From the NCBI GenBank assembly GCA_964500805.1, contig CAZCQH010000006.1:82314-146313 (forward strand): 64,000 nt of DNA. Direction: 5' to 3'. Made by a program: the position numbers and the translations under genes. The first letter of the stretch is position 1. Each line of letters opens with the position of its first letter. The notes beneath the pieces are model-generated. The model saw nothing but the letters and a program-made list of their open reading frames with translations, did no database searches and was not told where the DNA came from. Source of the DNA: Ga0077555 sp964500805 (lineage in GTDB: Bacteria > Pseudomonadota > Alphaproteobacteria > Rhizobiales > Hyphomicrobiaceae). Positions 18,110 to 26,113 of the stretch are shown one piece after another.

Positions 18110-18363
18110 GATTTTTTTAAAGGTAGCGGACTGCCGTATTGAGGTATTGAGATACCGTTATTGTAACTTGTTGTAATTATTGTATTTTGTTTGTCACTTA
18201 GGGAATATTTTTGATTGACGGTGGATGATCGCGCCGCTAGAAGCTCTCGGTATCGGGCGCTGGGCGGTTCTCCGCTGGGGGCACCCGTCGAATTTCGCCT
18301 GGGAGCCGCCTGCGGCTCGCCTCGGCGCCGGGCATCTCCGGCGCGCCTTCAGGAGCTTCAGCA
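18110..18363 (+). promoter_or_regulatory. AT-rich promoter region and structured leader of rplM-rpsI
   Basis: A 254-base gene-free stretch. Bases 18135-18210 are far more AT-rich than the neighbourhood, with GGTAT-TGAG-ATACC at 18143-18156 and TTGTAA-like elements, as expected for a strong promoter. Nearer to rplM are two short hairpins: GAGCCG/CGGCTC at 18303-18318 and GCGCCGG/CCGGCGC at 18325-18344. An AGGAG Shine-Dalgarno follows. A leader that autoregulates ribosomal protein synthesis is plausible but not shown. Confidence 0.5.
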
Positions 18364-18825
18364 ATGAAAACCTACTCCGCCAAGCCCGGCGAGGTGGAAA
18401 AGAAATGGGTGCTGATCGACGCCAATGGCCTCGTTGTCGGTCGACTCGCCACCATCATCGCCAACCGCCTCCGCGGCAAGCACAAGCCCACCTACACCCC
18501 GCACGTCGACACCGGTGACAACGTCATTGTGATCAATGCACAGAAGGCGGTCTTTACGGGCAAGAAGTACGAGGACAAGAAGTACGAGTGGCACACAGGG
18601 CATCCAGGCGGCATCAAGACCAGATCGCCGCGCCAGATCATGGAAGGCAAGTTTCCCGGCCGCGTGATCGAGAAGGCTGTCGAACGCATGATCACCCGCG
18701 GACCCATGCATCGGAAGCTGATGGGCAATCTCAAGGTCTATGCCGGACCCGAGCATCCGCATCAGGCGCAAAACCCTGAAAAGCTCGACATCGCCAAATT
18801 GAACCGCAAGAACGTGAAGGTCTAA
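18364..18825 (+). CDS. rplM: 50S ribosomal protein L13
   Basis: A 153-residue L13 with the family blocks KWVLIDANGLVVGRLATIIA at the N-terminus and GDNVIVINAQKAVFTGKK. The later MIPKN-type signature region is represented by MITRGPMHRKLMGNLKVYAG. L13 is an early-assembling large-subunit protein that binds 23S rRNA. It forms the universal operon with rpsI, 5 bases downstream. Length and start are normal, with AGGAG before the ATG. Confidence 0.98.
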   Translation: MKTYSAKPGEVEKKWVLIDANGLVVGRLATIIANRLRGKHKPTYTPHVDTGDNVIVINAQKAVFTGKKYEDKKYEWHTGHPGGIKTRSPRQIMEGKFPGRVIEKAVERMITRGPMHRKLMGNLKVYAGPEHPHQAQNPEKLDIAKLNRKNVKV

Positions 18826-18830
18826 GCCCC

Positions 18831-19313
18831 ATGGCCATCGAACCGACCAAGTCTCTGGGCGATCTGGCTCAGCTCAAGGGTGAAGGCGCGGAAGCAGCTC
18901 CCGTCCACACTCAGAAGATCGACGCCAAGGGCCGCGCCTATGCCACAGGCAAGCGCAAGAACGCCGTCGCCCGCGTCTGGATCAAGCGCGGCAACGGCAA
19001 GATAACCGTCAATGCGAAGGACTTCGACGCCTACTTCGCGCGACCCGTGCTGCAGATGCTGCTGAAGCAGCCGCTGGAGAAGACGCAGCGCTCGACGCAG
19101 TACGACGTGGTCGCGACCGTGACCGGCGGCGGTCTTTCCGGACAGGCGGGCGCGATCCGCCATGGACTGTCAAAGGCGCTCACCTATTACGAGCCGGAAC
19201 TGCGCAAGGTGCTGAAGCCCGAAGGCTTCCTGACCCGCGACAGCCGCGTCGTCGAGCGCAAGAAGTACGGCCGCGTCAAAGCCCGCCGCAGCTTCCAGTT
19301 CTCGAAGCGCTGA
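18831..19313 (+). CDS. rpsI: 30S ribosomal protein S9
   Basis: A 160-residue S9. An N-terminal extension of about 35 residues, common in alphaproteobacteria, precedes the core AYATGKRKNAVARVWIK, then GGGLSGQAGAIRHGLSKAL and the basic C-terminus ending FQFSKR, whose last Arg contacts P-site tRNA. It follows rplM after 5 bases and is followed by a strong terminator at 19340. Confidence 0.98.
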   Translation: MAIEPTKSLGDLAQLKGEGAEAAPVHTQKIDAKGRAYATGKRKNAVARVWIKRGNGKITVNAKDFDAYFARPVLQMLLKQPLEKTQRSTQYDVVATVTGGGLSGQAGAIRHGLSKALTYYEPELRKVLKPEGFLTRDSRVVERKKYGRVKARRSFQFSKR

Positions 19314-19339
19314 TCAGCGCTTTCTGCTCTGGCATTCGC

Positions 19340-19375
19340 ATCGCCCGCTGGTCCACCCAGCGGGCGATTTTATTT
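19340..19375 (+). terminator. Rho-independent terminator of rplM-rpsI
   Basis: A perfect 12-bp stem (ATCGCCCGCTGG at 19340-19351 with its complement at 19357-19368), a 5-base loop, then TTTATTT. It lies 26 bases after the rpsI stop. Confidence 0.9.
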
Positions 19376-19422
19376 CTGTTTGGTACCTGTTTCAGCCGAG
19401 CGTCGTCACCTCGGTGTGGGAA

Positions 19423-19448
19423 CGGTGTCAGTCTGAAACCAGACACCG
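19423..19448. repeat. Degenerate member of the GTCAG hairpin family
   Basis: CGGTGTC at 19423-19429 pairs with GACACCG at 19442-19448, and the 5' arm continues with AG as in the copy at 59541. The inner part is diverged. It lies between rpsI and the OYE gene. Confidence 0.4.
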
Positions 19449-19532
19449 CTCTTGCGTTGTCTTATGCCCCTATTTGATGCCACGATGGCGCCCAGCACAC
19501 ATCCAATTCGACCCGGGGGAGGCACTCATCAC

Positions 19533-20711
19533 ATGACTCAGCCGCTGCTTTTCACGCCGCTGACCATCCGTAGCGTCACGATGAAGAACCGCATCGTGGT
19601 CGCGCCGATGCACCAGTATTCCGCCGATAAGGGCTTCGCCACCGACTGGCACCTGATGAACGCGGGCAAGTATGCAGCGGGCGGCGCTGGTTTCGTTATG
19701 ATGGAGTCGACCAAGGTGGCGCGAAACGGCTGCGGTACTGTCGGCGACACCGCGCTCTGGGACGACAAGTTCATCCCGAGCTTCAAGCGCTGCGCCGACT
19801 TCATCAAGAAGCATGGCGCCGTCTCCGGCATCCAGCTCGGCCACTCCGGGCGCAAAGCGCGCCTGACGCGGCCATGGGAAGGCGGCAAGCCGCTCAAGGG
19901 CACCGAGCCCGAAATCTACGATTGGGAAGGCTGGGAGCTCGTTGCGCCCTCCGCGATCCCGCACACGCCCAACTCGCCGACGCCGCGCGCCTTTTCCCAC
20001 AACGAGGTTCGCGACATGGTCGGCAAGTGGGCCGCCGCCGCCGAGCGCGCCGACAAATGCGGCTTCGACATCCTCGAGATCCACGCCGCGCACGGCTATC
20101 TCATTCATCAGTTCCTCTCGCCCGCCTCCAACCAGCGTACGGATGAGTACGGTGGCTCGGAGCTCAACCGCATGCGCTTTGCGATCGAGGTGGCGGAAGC
20201 CGTGCGCGAGAAGTGGCCGAAGGAGAAACCCCTGTTCATGCGGTTTTCCTGCGAGGACGACGCGGGCTGGGATCTCGACCAAAGCGTGCGCCTCGCGGGC
20301 CACGTGAAAGCCAAAGGCGTCGACGTCATCGACTGCTCGTCGGGCGGCACGCTGGCGCATTCGCCCATGGATGGCGTGCGCTCCAAAAGGTATGGCTATC
20401 AGGTCCCCTACGCGGAGCGCATCCGCAAGGAAGCTGGCATCATGACTATGGCCGTCGGTCACATCGTGCACGCTGACCAAGCCGAGGCGATCCTGCAGGG
20501 CGGTCGCGCCGATCTCGTCGCGCTGGCGCGGGAGATCATGTACAATCCGAACTGGCCCATGGACGCGGCCCAGAAGCTCGGCGCCGATCCCGACTACAAA
20601 ATGGTGCCGCCGCCGCTCGCCTACTGGCTCTCGAAACGCTCCAAGTCCGGCTTCGAAGGCAAGCCTTCGACCTACGTGAACGGTCTGGGCGAGGGAGCGG
20701 GGAAGAGTTGA
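19533..20711 (+). CDS. Old-yellow-enzyme family NADH:flavin oxidoreductase (YqjM-like)
   Basis: A 392-residue TIM-barrel flavoprotein. FTPLTIRSVTMKNRIVVAPM begins the barrel, followed by IQLGHSGRKA (substrate-binding His), EIHAAHGYLIHQFLSP and a phosphate-binding end VGHIVHADQAEAIL with GGRADLVALAREIMYNP. These match YqjM/xenobiotic reductases that reduce activated C=C bonds using FMN and NAD(P)H. ATG 19533 has GGGGGAGG upstream; the earlier in-frame ATG at 19452 lacks one. The natural substrate is unknown. Confidence 0.9.
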   Translation: MTQPLLFTPLTIRSVTMKNRIVVAPMHQYSADKGFATDWHLMNAGKYAAGGAGFVMMESTKVARNGCGTVGDTALWDDKFIPSFKRCADFIKKHGAVSGIQLGHSGRKARLTRPWEGGKPLKGTEPEIYDWEGWELVAPSAIPHTPNSPTPRAFSHNEVRDMVGKWAAAAERADKCGFDILEIHAAHGYLIHQFLSPASNQRTDEYGGSELNRMRFAIEVAEAVREKWPKEKPLFMRFSCEDDAGWDLDQSVRLAGHVKAKGVDVIDCSSGGTLAHSPMDGVRSKRYGYQVPYAERIRKEAGIMTMAVGHIVHADQAEAILQGGRADLVALAREIMYNPNWPMDAAQKLGADPDYKMVPPPLAYWLSKRSKSGFEGKPSTYVNGLGEGAGKS

Positions 20712-20743
20712 GTCGACCCCGTTCGTCAAGCGGCGAGACGCTC

Positions 20744-21089
20744 ATGAACGTAATGTTGCCAAATCGGATGAACGTCGACGAATTCCTGCGCTGGCTTGAG
20801 GCGCAGGACGAAGGACTTTATGAGCTCGAGCGGGGGCGCATTGTCATCATGCAGGCGGAAAACGCGGGCCACGCCACTTGAACGAAAAGTCGTCGGTTAT
20901 GCGCTGCTAGCGTCCATCCAGCACTATATTTTGGTCGATCCTGAGGAACGAATTGTTCTGCACTACGGCCGCCGCGAAGTTCAGCTCGTTCCATCTGAAG
21001 CTCCGGTTGAAGATGTCCTGCATCTCCACGCCGTCGGCTTTGACGTTCCTGTTGCTGACTTCTTCGGCCACAAGCCGGCGGCAGCTTAA
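20744..21089 (+). pseudogene. Decayed Uma2-family (restriction-endonuclease-fold) gene
   Basis: The start MNVDEFLRWLEAQDEGLYEL, reached after eight codons, resembles the beginning of Uma2/DUF820 proteins. That frame ends at a TGA at 20879-20881. The +1 frame then continues with ATPLERKVVGYALLASI and SIQHYILVDPEERIVLHY, the C-terminal block of the same family. About 90 residues that normally lie between, including the nuclease core, are missing. I read this as a gene broken by an internal deletion plus a frameshift. It cannot encode an active protein. Confidence 0.65.
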
Positions 21090-21141
21090 CAGCTAGTGCG
21101 CAAGCTGGGTCGGGGCACGCGACGCGGCCACACGCGGGACC

Positions 21142-21975
21142 TCACCTAAGTGCGAGCTTCAGAACATCGAGGCCGCGCTCGAAAATCTCCGGGGCGATGT
21201 GGCCAGCGCCTGGAACGACCTCGAGCTTCCAGTGCAGTGGTGCGCCAAGCCGGGCGGCAAGCTCCGTGCAGTGTGCGAAGTGCCAATGTCCTCTCGCAAA
21301 CCGGTGCGGGCCTTGCGACATCGCGACAGCACTCCTTGGGAGATCCGGAGCCGACGTGTCGGTGTCGGCATCTCCGAGAAGGATCACGAGTGGTTGCGCG
21401 AAGTAGCGCCGCAGATGACTTTTATCGAGATCGAGCCCTCCCATGCCAGTCGGATACTCAGCGGCGAGGTCGGGCAGCATGTAGGCGCCGCAATTGGACG
21501 CAACCGCCCGCTCGACGAAATGCGCGTCCGTCAATGCAAGGTATCGCAGCACATACTGTGATCCTGCCGAATTTCCGAACATCCCAAACTTAGCTCGGTT
21601 GGACCCGATCGCATTGCGGACGTGCAGGAACAATCTATCGATCAGTCCGAAGTTCCACTCCTCCCTCGCGTTGATGGTGCCGTCAGGCGGAGGACGCCGA
21701 ACACCTCCAAAGTTGTAAGCATGGACTCCGGGAAACTGGCGAGCGTCGAACTCCGGTACGAGAACGATCTGTTCATTGCGCAACGCGCGCTCGGCCAACC
21801 CATCGCGAAAGGCTTCAGCTGCGCGATCGAGTCCGTGCATTGCAATCACGATGGGCGTGTCACGAGGAACCGACTGTGGGCAACAGTAGAAAACACGAAT
21901 GACGCCGCGTGTAGGGACGCAGCGATCCGAAAATCCGAACGAGCCCACTCCGGGTTGCAAAAGATCTTGTCCCAT
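21142..21975 (-). CDS. Alpha/beta-hydrolase family protein
   Basis: A 277-residue hydrolase. The strand TPIVIAMHGLDRA carries the oxyanion HG motif, the nucleophile elbow is GNSAGSQ (G-x-S-x-G), the acid is likely in LLGDADTDTSA, and the final His is in VPGAGHIAPE. The overall pattern resembles PHB-depolymerase/esterase-type proteins without a clear signal peptide. Its substrate is unknown. It is single, between the Uma2 remnant and the GNAT gene. Confidence 0.8.
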   Translation of the reverse strand: MGQDLLQPGVGSFGFSDRCVPTRGVIRVFYCCPQSVPRDTPIVIAMHGLDRAAEAFRDGLAERALRNEQIVLVPEFDARQFPGVHAYNFGGVRRPPPDGTINAREEWNFGLIDRLFLHVRNAIGSNRAKFGMFGNSAGSQYVLRYLALTDAHFVERAVASNCGAYMLPDLAAEYPTGMGGLDLDKSHLRRYFAQPLVILLGDADTDTSAPDLPRSAVAMSQGPHRFARGHWHFAHCTELAARLGAPLHWKLEVVPGAGHIAPEIFERGLDVLKLALR

Positions 21976-22211
21976 CTCTCATCACCTCACTATTGGTGGC
22001 TACAGTGGCCAACGCTCACGCCTGCCACTGCTGACAGCAACAAGGCCCGCAAGCCTTGAGGTCCCCTGACAGCGATGCAGCGGGCGAATGCCGGGAATGC
22101 CCTGAAGGGACTCGGCTGACGTTGCATCCTCGCGCAAGCTTTCTCAAATGATCTTGAGCCCGGTACGCGCGCCTCGACCACCTGGCGCGCCTCTACCAAG
22201 GAGTGCCGCGT

Positions 22212-22616
22212 ATGATCCGCTTGAGCGAGACCCGCAACTTGCCACAGGTCGAGGTTCTGCACCTCTACCGCGCCAACAAGTGGTCGTCAGCCGACAAGCC
22301 CGATCTGCTGATGAAGGCGCTCGCCGGCTCGCACACCGTCGTCTCGGCATGGGATGGCGACCGGCTGGTCGGGCTCGGCAATGCGATCACGGACGGCCAT
22401 CTCGTCGTCTACTATCCGCATCTTCTCGTGCTCCCCGAGTACAAGGGGCAAGGCATCGGTGCGCGGATCATCGATGCGCTCAAGGCCCGTTACGAAGGAT
22501 TTCATCAGCACATGCTGGTGGCGGACCCGGATTCGACGGCTTTCTACAAAAAGTGCGGCTTCGAGCGCGCCGGCAAGACGCAATCCATGTGGATCTATGC
22601 TGGCGGCGATCATTGA
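22212..22616 (+). CDS. GNAT family N-acetyltransferase
   Basis: A 134-residue GNAT protein. The acetyl-CoA-binding motif A is seen as LVLPEYKGQGIGARIIDALK (R/Q-x-x-G-x-G/A pattern), and the last strand has DSTAFYKKCGFERAG. Substrate unknown. ATG 22212 is used because AAGGAG lies 9 bases upstream; a GTG at 22203 would overlap that site. Confidence 0.88.
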   Translation: MIRLSETRNLPQVEVLHLYRANKWSSADKPDLLMKALAGSHTVVSAWDGDRLVGLGNAITDGHLVVYYPHLLVLPEYKGQGIGARIIDALKARYEGFHQHMLVADPDSTAFYKKCGFERAGKTQSMWIYAGGDH

Positions 22617-22717
22617 GCGAGACGGCCAGGATTGTGCGGCGCTGATTTTTATTCCCTTGATCTCGAAGCCAGACTGAGTGGAAATCATCCTGGTTTTCCC
22701 AGCGAGGAGCGCGCGCC

Positions 22718-22927
22718 ATGTCCAAACCCGACGTCAAACGCCTGGCCGAAGAGCACGGTCTGACAAAGCTCACGCCCGAGCAACTGAAACAATTCGCGCC
22801 TGTGCTCGAGAACAATCAGAAGCTTGCAGCGCGCCTGCCCAAGGACCTGCACTGGACCGAGGAGCCAGCCCACACCTTCAAGCTCGCGCCAACGTCTACG
22901 GCCATGCCGGTCAAGGGAGGCAAGTGA
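22718..22927 (+). CDS. Small amidase-associated subunit (AtzG/GatC-like)
   Basis: A 69-residue protein: KRLAEEHGLTKLTPEQLKQF, then APVLENNQKLAARLP, and a C-terminal tail. The helical start and position match the small GatC-like partners (AtzG/DUF4089 type) that wrap around an amidase. The stop codon overlaps the amidase start as TGATG, implying translational coupling. Its likely role is to stabilise the amidase. The similarity is weak at this length, so the context carries most of the weight. GAGGAGCG precedes the ATG. Confidence 0.65.
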   Translation: MSKPDVKRLAEEHGLTKLTPEQLKQFAPVLENNQKLAARLPKDLHWTEEPAHTFKLAPTSTAMPVKGGK

Positions 22928-24321
22928 TGACCGACCTCGCCTATCTGGGCATTGCGGACGCTGCCGAGCAGATCCGCGCGAAGAAGCTCTCGCCCGTCGA
23001 GCTGACCAAGGCCTTGCTTGCGCGCATCGAGAAGCTCGACAGTCGCTTCCACGCCTTCATCAAGGTGACGCCCGATATCGCGCTGAAGGCTGCCAAAGAT
23101 GCCGAAGCCGAGATCGGCAGAGGCCAGCACAGGGGCCCACTGCACGGCGTACCGTTCGCGCTGAAGGACATCATCGACTGGGCGGGCCTCAACACTACTG
23201 GCCACTCCCGCGTGCTGATCAACAATGTTGCCAAGACCGACGCCGTGGTAACTGAGCGCCTCAAGTCTGCGGGCGGCATCATGATGGGCAAGCTTGCGAC
23301 GCACGAGTTCGCCATTGGAGGACCGTCATTCGACCTGCCCTGGCCGCCGGCGGTGAACCCGTGGGGCGGCAAGCATCTTCCCGGCGGCTCCTCATCGGGT
23401 TCGGGCGTGGCGCTCGCCAGCGGGATGGTGCCGGCAGCGCTCGGCACGGACACGGGTGGCTCGGTGCGCAATCCCGCGTCCATGTGCGCTATCGTTGGAC
23501 TGAAGCCGACTTACGGTCTCGTTTCTCGCCGCGGCGTATTCCCGCTGTCATTCTCGCTCGATCACGTCGGGCCGATGACGCGCAGTGTGCGCGACAACGC
23601 CCTGCTGCTGCAGATTCTCGCTGGGCATGACGAGCAGGACCCCGGCAGCGCCAAAGTCGACCTCCCCGATTACACGAAGGACCTAGAGCTCGGTCTCAAG
23701 GGCGTGCGCATCGGGCATGTGCGCCACTTCTACGACGGCGACGTGCAGGCTGATCCACGTGTTGCAGCCGCGATCGACAAGGCGGCGGAGGAGATGCGCA
23801 AGCTCGGCGCTGAGGTGCGCGAGGTGCAGTTGCCCACCGCTCAGGAGTTCGAGACCTGCTGCCGCATCATCCTGGCGTCAGAGGCCTATTCCATCCACCG
23901 CAAGTGGCTGCAGGAGCAGCCGGAGAACTATGGCGAGCTTGGTCGCCAGCGCCTACTCGCAGGCTCGGCGTACACAGCGGCCGACTATATCGACGCGCTA
24001 CGCATGCGGGGCCGGCTCGTTGCGCAGACGCTCGAGGTGTTCAAGACCATCGATGTCGTGCTGACATCATCGAGCCTCGATCCGCCGGTGCCGCTCGAGG
24101 ACACTGAAGCCGTGACGCGCACGTATCCGCGCCAGTCGCGTCAGCCGTTCAACGTGACGGGACAGCCCGCACTCGCCATGCCGTCCGGCTTCACGCCTGA
24201 TGGCTTGCCTTTATCCCTCCAGCTGATCGGCCGTCCCTTTGAGGAGACGACGGTTTATCGCGTCGCCGCTGCCTATGAGGCCGCGACTGGATGGACCAGC
24301 CGTCATCCACCCGGGATTTGA
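22927..24321 (+). CDS. Amidase signature family enzyme
   Basis: A 464-residue amidase. The Ser-cisSer-Lys triad is intact: the Lys in VPFALKDIID, the cis-Ser in GGSSSGSGVALASG and the nucleophile Ser in DTGGSVRNPA. It resembles GatA/AtzE-type enzymes. With the small subunit upstream it may act as a two-subunit amidohydrolase rather than in tRNA amidation, since no gatB is near. It is followed 74 bases later by an enoyl-CoA hydratase gene. Confidence 0.9.
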   Translation: MTDLAYLGIADAAEQIRAKKLSPVELTKALLARIEKLDSRFHAFIKVTPDIALKAAKDAEAEIGRGQHRGPLHGVPFALKDIIDWAGLNTTGHSRVLINNVAKTDAVVTERLKSAGGIMMGKLATHEFAIGGPSFDLPWPPAVNPWGGKHLPGGSSSGSGVALASGMVPAALGTDTGGSVRNPASMCAIVGLKPTYGLVSRRGVFPLSFSLDHVGPMTRSVRDNALLLQILAGHDEQDPGSAKVDLPDYTKDLELGLKGVRIGHVRHFYDGDVQADPRVAAAIDKAAEEMRKLGAEVREVQLPTAQEFETCCRIILASEAYSIHRKWLQEQPENYGELGRQRLLAGSAYTAADYIDALRMRGRLVAQTLEVFKTIDVVLTSSSLDPPVPLEDTEAVTRTYPRQSRQPFNVTGQPALAMPSGFTPDGLPLSLQLIGRPFEETTVYRVAAAYEAATGWTSRHPPGI

Positions 24322-24395
24322 GTGACTCTTGTATTTAAGTCGGACGCTGAGCGTTCAGTCCCGTAAATTCTTAGGTTGCACAAGGAAACGTACCC

Positions 24396-25151
24396 ATGAA
24401 GAGCATCGAGTGGAAGATCGACGGGGCGGTGAGGAACGTCACGCTCAACCGACCCGAGAAACGCAACGCGCTCGATGGCGACATGATGGAGAGCCTGAAG
24501 GCCGTCTTCAAGACGCCGCCTGCGCCGACCGAGCGCGTTGCTGTCATCCGAGGAAATGGTCCTGTGTTCTGCGCCGGCCTCGACATGAAATGGCGCGCCA
24601 ACAATGCGCAGGGCGAATCGGGCATCGAGCACATGCTCCACGCGATCGAGGTCTATCCATTGCCCGTCGTCGCCGTGGTCCACGGCGATGCGATCGCTGG
24701 CGGCAACGAGCTAGCGCTGCACTGCGATCTCGTGGTCGCAAGCAAGAGCGCGCGCTTCGGCATGTCACTGGCTCAGGTCGGCCTCGCGCCAAGCTGGTTC
24801 CTGGCCAAGAAGCTGCTTGAAGTCGCAGGGCCTGTCATCTCCAAGAAAATTCTACTGCTGGGGGACCCGCTCCCAGCCGCCGAGATGCATGCGCTCGGCC
24901 TCATATCGCACCTCGCCGAGCCGGCCGAGCTCGAAGCCGCCGCGCAGAAAGTCATCCAGCGCCTTGCCGACAACGCGCCTCTCTCGCTTGCCGCCATGAA
25001 GGCCCTGATCACGCGCGAGATGCAGTTCCGCGATAGCATCCCTCATGAAGATGTCGATCTCATCGTCGACAAGGCGCGCACCTCGCAAGACGCGCAGGAG
25101 GGCATGCGCGCACGCCTCGAGAAGCGCAAGGCCGCATTTCGCGGAGTGTGA
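24396..25151 (+). CDS. Enoyl-CoA hydratase/isomerase family protein
   Basis: A 251-residue crotonase-fold enzyme with oxyanion-hole segments FCAGLDMKWR and HGDAIAGGNELALHCDLVVA. The helix after the second segment has FGMSLAQVGLAPSW; the classical second Glu is not evident, so the exact reaction may differ from hydration. It is tightly followed by the DUF1330-like gene (3-base gap). Confidence 0.85.
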   Translation: MKSIEWKIDGAVRNVTLNRPEKRNALDGDMMESLKAVFKTPPAPTERVAVIRGNGPVFCAGLDMKWRANNAQGESGIEHMLHAIEVYPLPVVAVVHGDAIAGGNELALHCDLVVASKSARFGMSLAQVGLAPSWFLAKKLLEVAGPVISKKILLLGDPLPAAEMHALGLISHLAEPAELEAAAQKVIQRLADNAPLSLAAMKALITREMQFRDSIPHEDVDLIVDKARTSQDAQEGMRARLEKRKAAFRGV

Positions 25152-25154
25152 GTC

Positions 25155-25460
25155 GTGGCGGCGCTGACACTTGCCGTTCTGCTCAAGGTGCCGCCGTCCG
25201 GCGTCACGGAGTTTCAGGCGTACGAGGCGCGGGTTCTCCCGCTGATCGGCGAATACGGTGGCACGTTGCAGCGCCGATTGCGTACGGGCGATGGCACGGC
25301 AGAATGCCACATTATCGTATTTCCAAATCAGGACGCCTTCGAACGTTTCAAGGCTGACCCGCGCCGTGCAGCCGCAACCCCGCTGCTGATCGCGTCCGGC
25401 GCGACCGCGGAGGCCTTCGAAATGGCCGACGTGGAGGGGGCCGATCGAAGCGCTTCTTGA
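25155..25460 (+). CDS. DUF1330-like small protein
   Basis: A 101-residue protein starting at GTG, three bases after the preceding stop. EFQAYEARVLPLIGEYGGTL and HIIVFPNQDAFERFKADP match the ferredoxin-like dimeric alpha-beta barrel fold of DUF1330 and similar proteins. It probably shares a transcript with the enoyl-CoA hydratase gene. Function unknown. Confidence 0.65.
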   Translation: MAALTLAVLLKVPPSGVTEFQAYEARVLPLIGEYGGTLQRRLRTGDGTAECHIIVFPNQDAFERFKADPRRAAATPLLIASGATAEAFEMADVEGADRSAS

Positions 25461-25676
25461 TGCGCAGCTCGATGCCGCAGCTAGGCCGAGCAGCGGCACC
25501 GACCCCGATGTTCTGCCTCGTACGCCCAATTAGACGGGTGTGCTCCGCCGCAGACGCATGCATGAGGTTGACTGCGAACCTGTTCTCCCATCCCCTATCG
25601 AGATCCGGTGACTGGATTGAGCCAGACACCGGCGATCATATGGCCGCGATCGCGGCGCCTGAATGGAGTGGCAGGG

Positions 25677-26015
25677 ATGGCCGTCCGCATGACCAAAGCC
25701 TGGACTCCGCTCGAGCCGGCGGCGGTGAAGAAACTCTCGGGCCAGCTCGGTGTCTATCAGCTCGCCGACGCCAAGGGTGATGTCGTATTTATTGGGTTTG
25801 CGGGCGGACGCTCGCTGTTCGGTTTGCGCGGAGAGGTCGAGAAAGCGCTAACAGAGCCGCCACTTGGCGCCACGCAGTTCCGCGTCGAGGTCAACCAGCA
25901 GTACACCACCCGCTATCAGGAGCTCTTGATGGTGCACGTTCACGATCACGGCGACATCCCTGCCGGCAACAAGGGCAAACCGTTGCCGCGCCTCGGACGG
26001 CTCAGCCCCAATTGA
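25677..26015 (+). CDS. Small protein with GIY-YIG-like fold
   Basis: A 112-residue protein. GVYQLADAKGDVVFIGFAGG resembles the GxYxL...YIGxA core of GIY-YIG-like domains, here with IGF for YIG, and GLRGEVEKAL follows. Catalytic Arg and Glu residues of real nucleases are not clearly placed, so a non-nuclease role is likely. Starts at 25677 and 25689 are both ATG in frame. A G-rich inverted repeat follows the stop. Confidence 0.55.
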   Translation: MAVRMTKAWTPLEPAAVKKLSGQLGVYQLADAKGDVVFIGFAGGRSLFGLRGEVEKALTEPPLGATQFRVEVNQQYTTRYQELLMVHVHDHGDIPAGNKGKPLPRLGRLSPN

Positions 26016-26106
26016 GGGAATTGGGAATAGGTAGTCGGGAGTAGGGTTGCGTCCTGCTTCAGCGCCGAACTCCCAACTCCCTGTTCCCAACTTCCCTACT
26101 CCCTGG
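26012..26106. repeat. G-rich/C-rich imperfect inverted repeat
   Basis: A purine strand of GGGAATTGGGAATAGG type units (26013-26046) is mirrored by a C-rich strand (26069-26106) with units like CTCCC and TTCCC. The two arms could form a long imperfect hairpin just before the acyl-CoA dehydrogenase ATG. The arms also hold several GGG runs. No T run follows. Confidence 0.6.
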
Positions 26107-26113
26107 ATCACCC

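Noticed and set aside
19470..20729. Open frame of 419 codons on the minus strand
   Set aside because: Exact shadow of the OYE gene, which has full family motifs. High GC opens the opposite frame.
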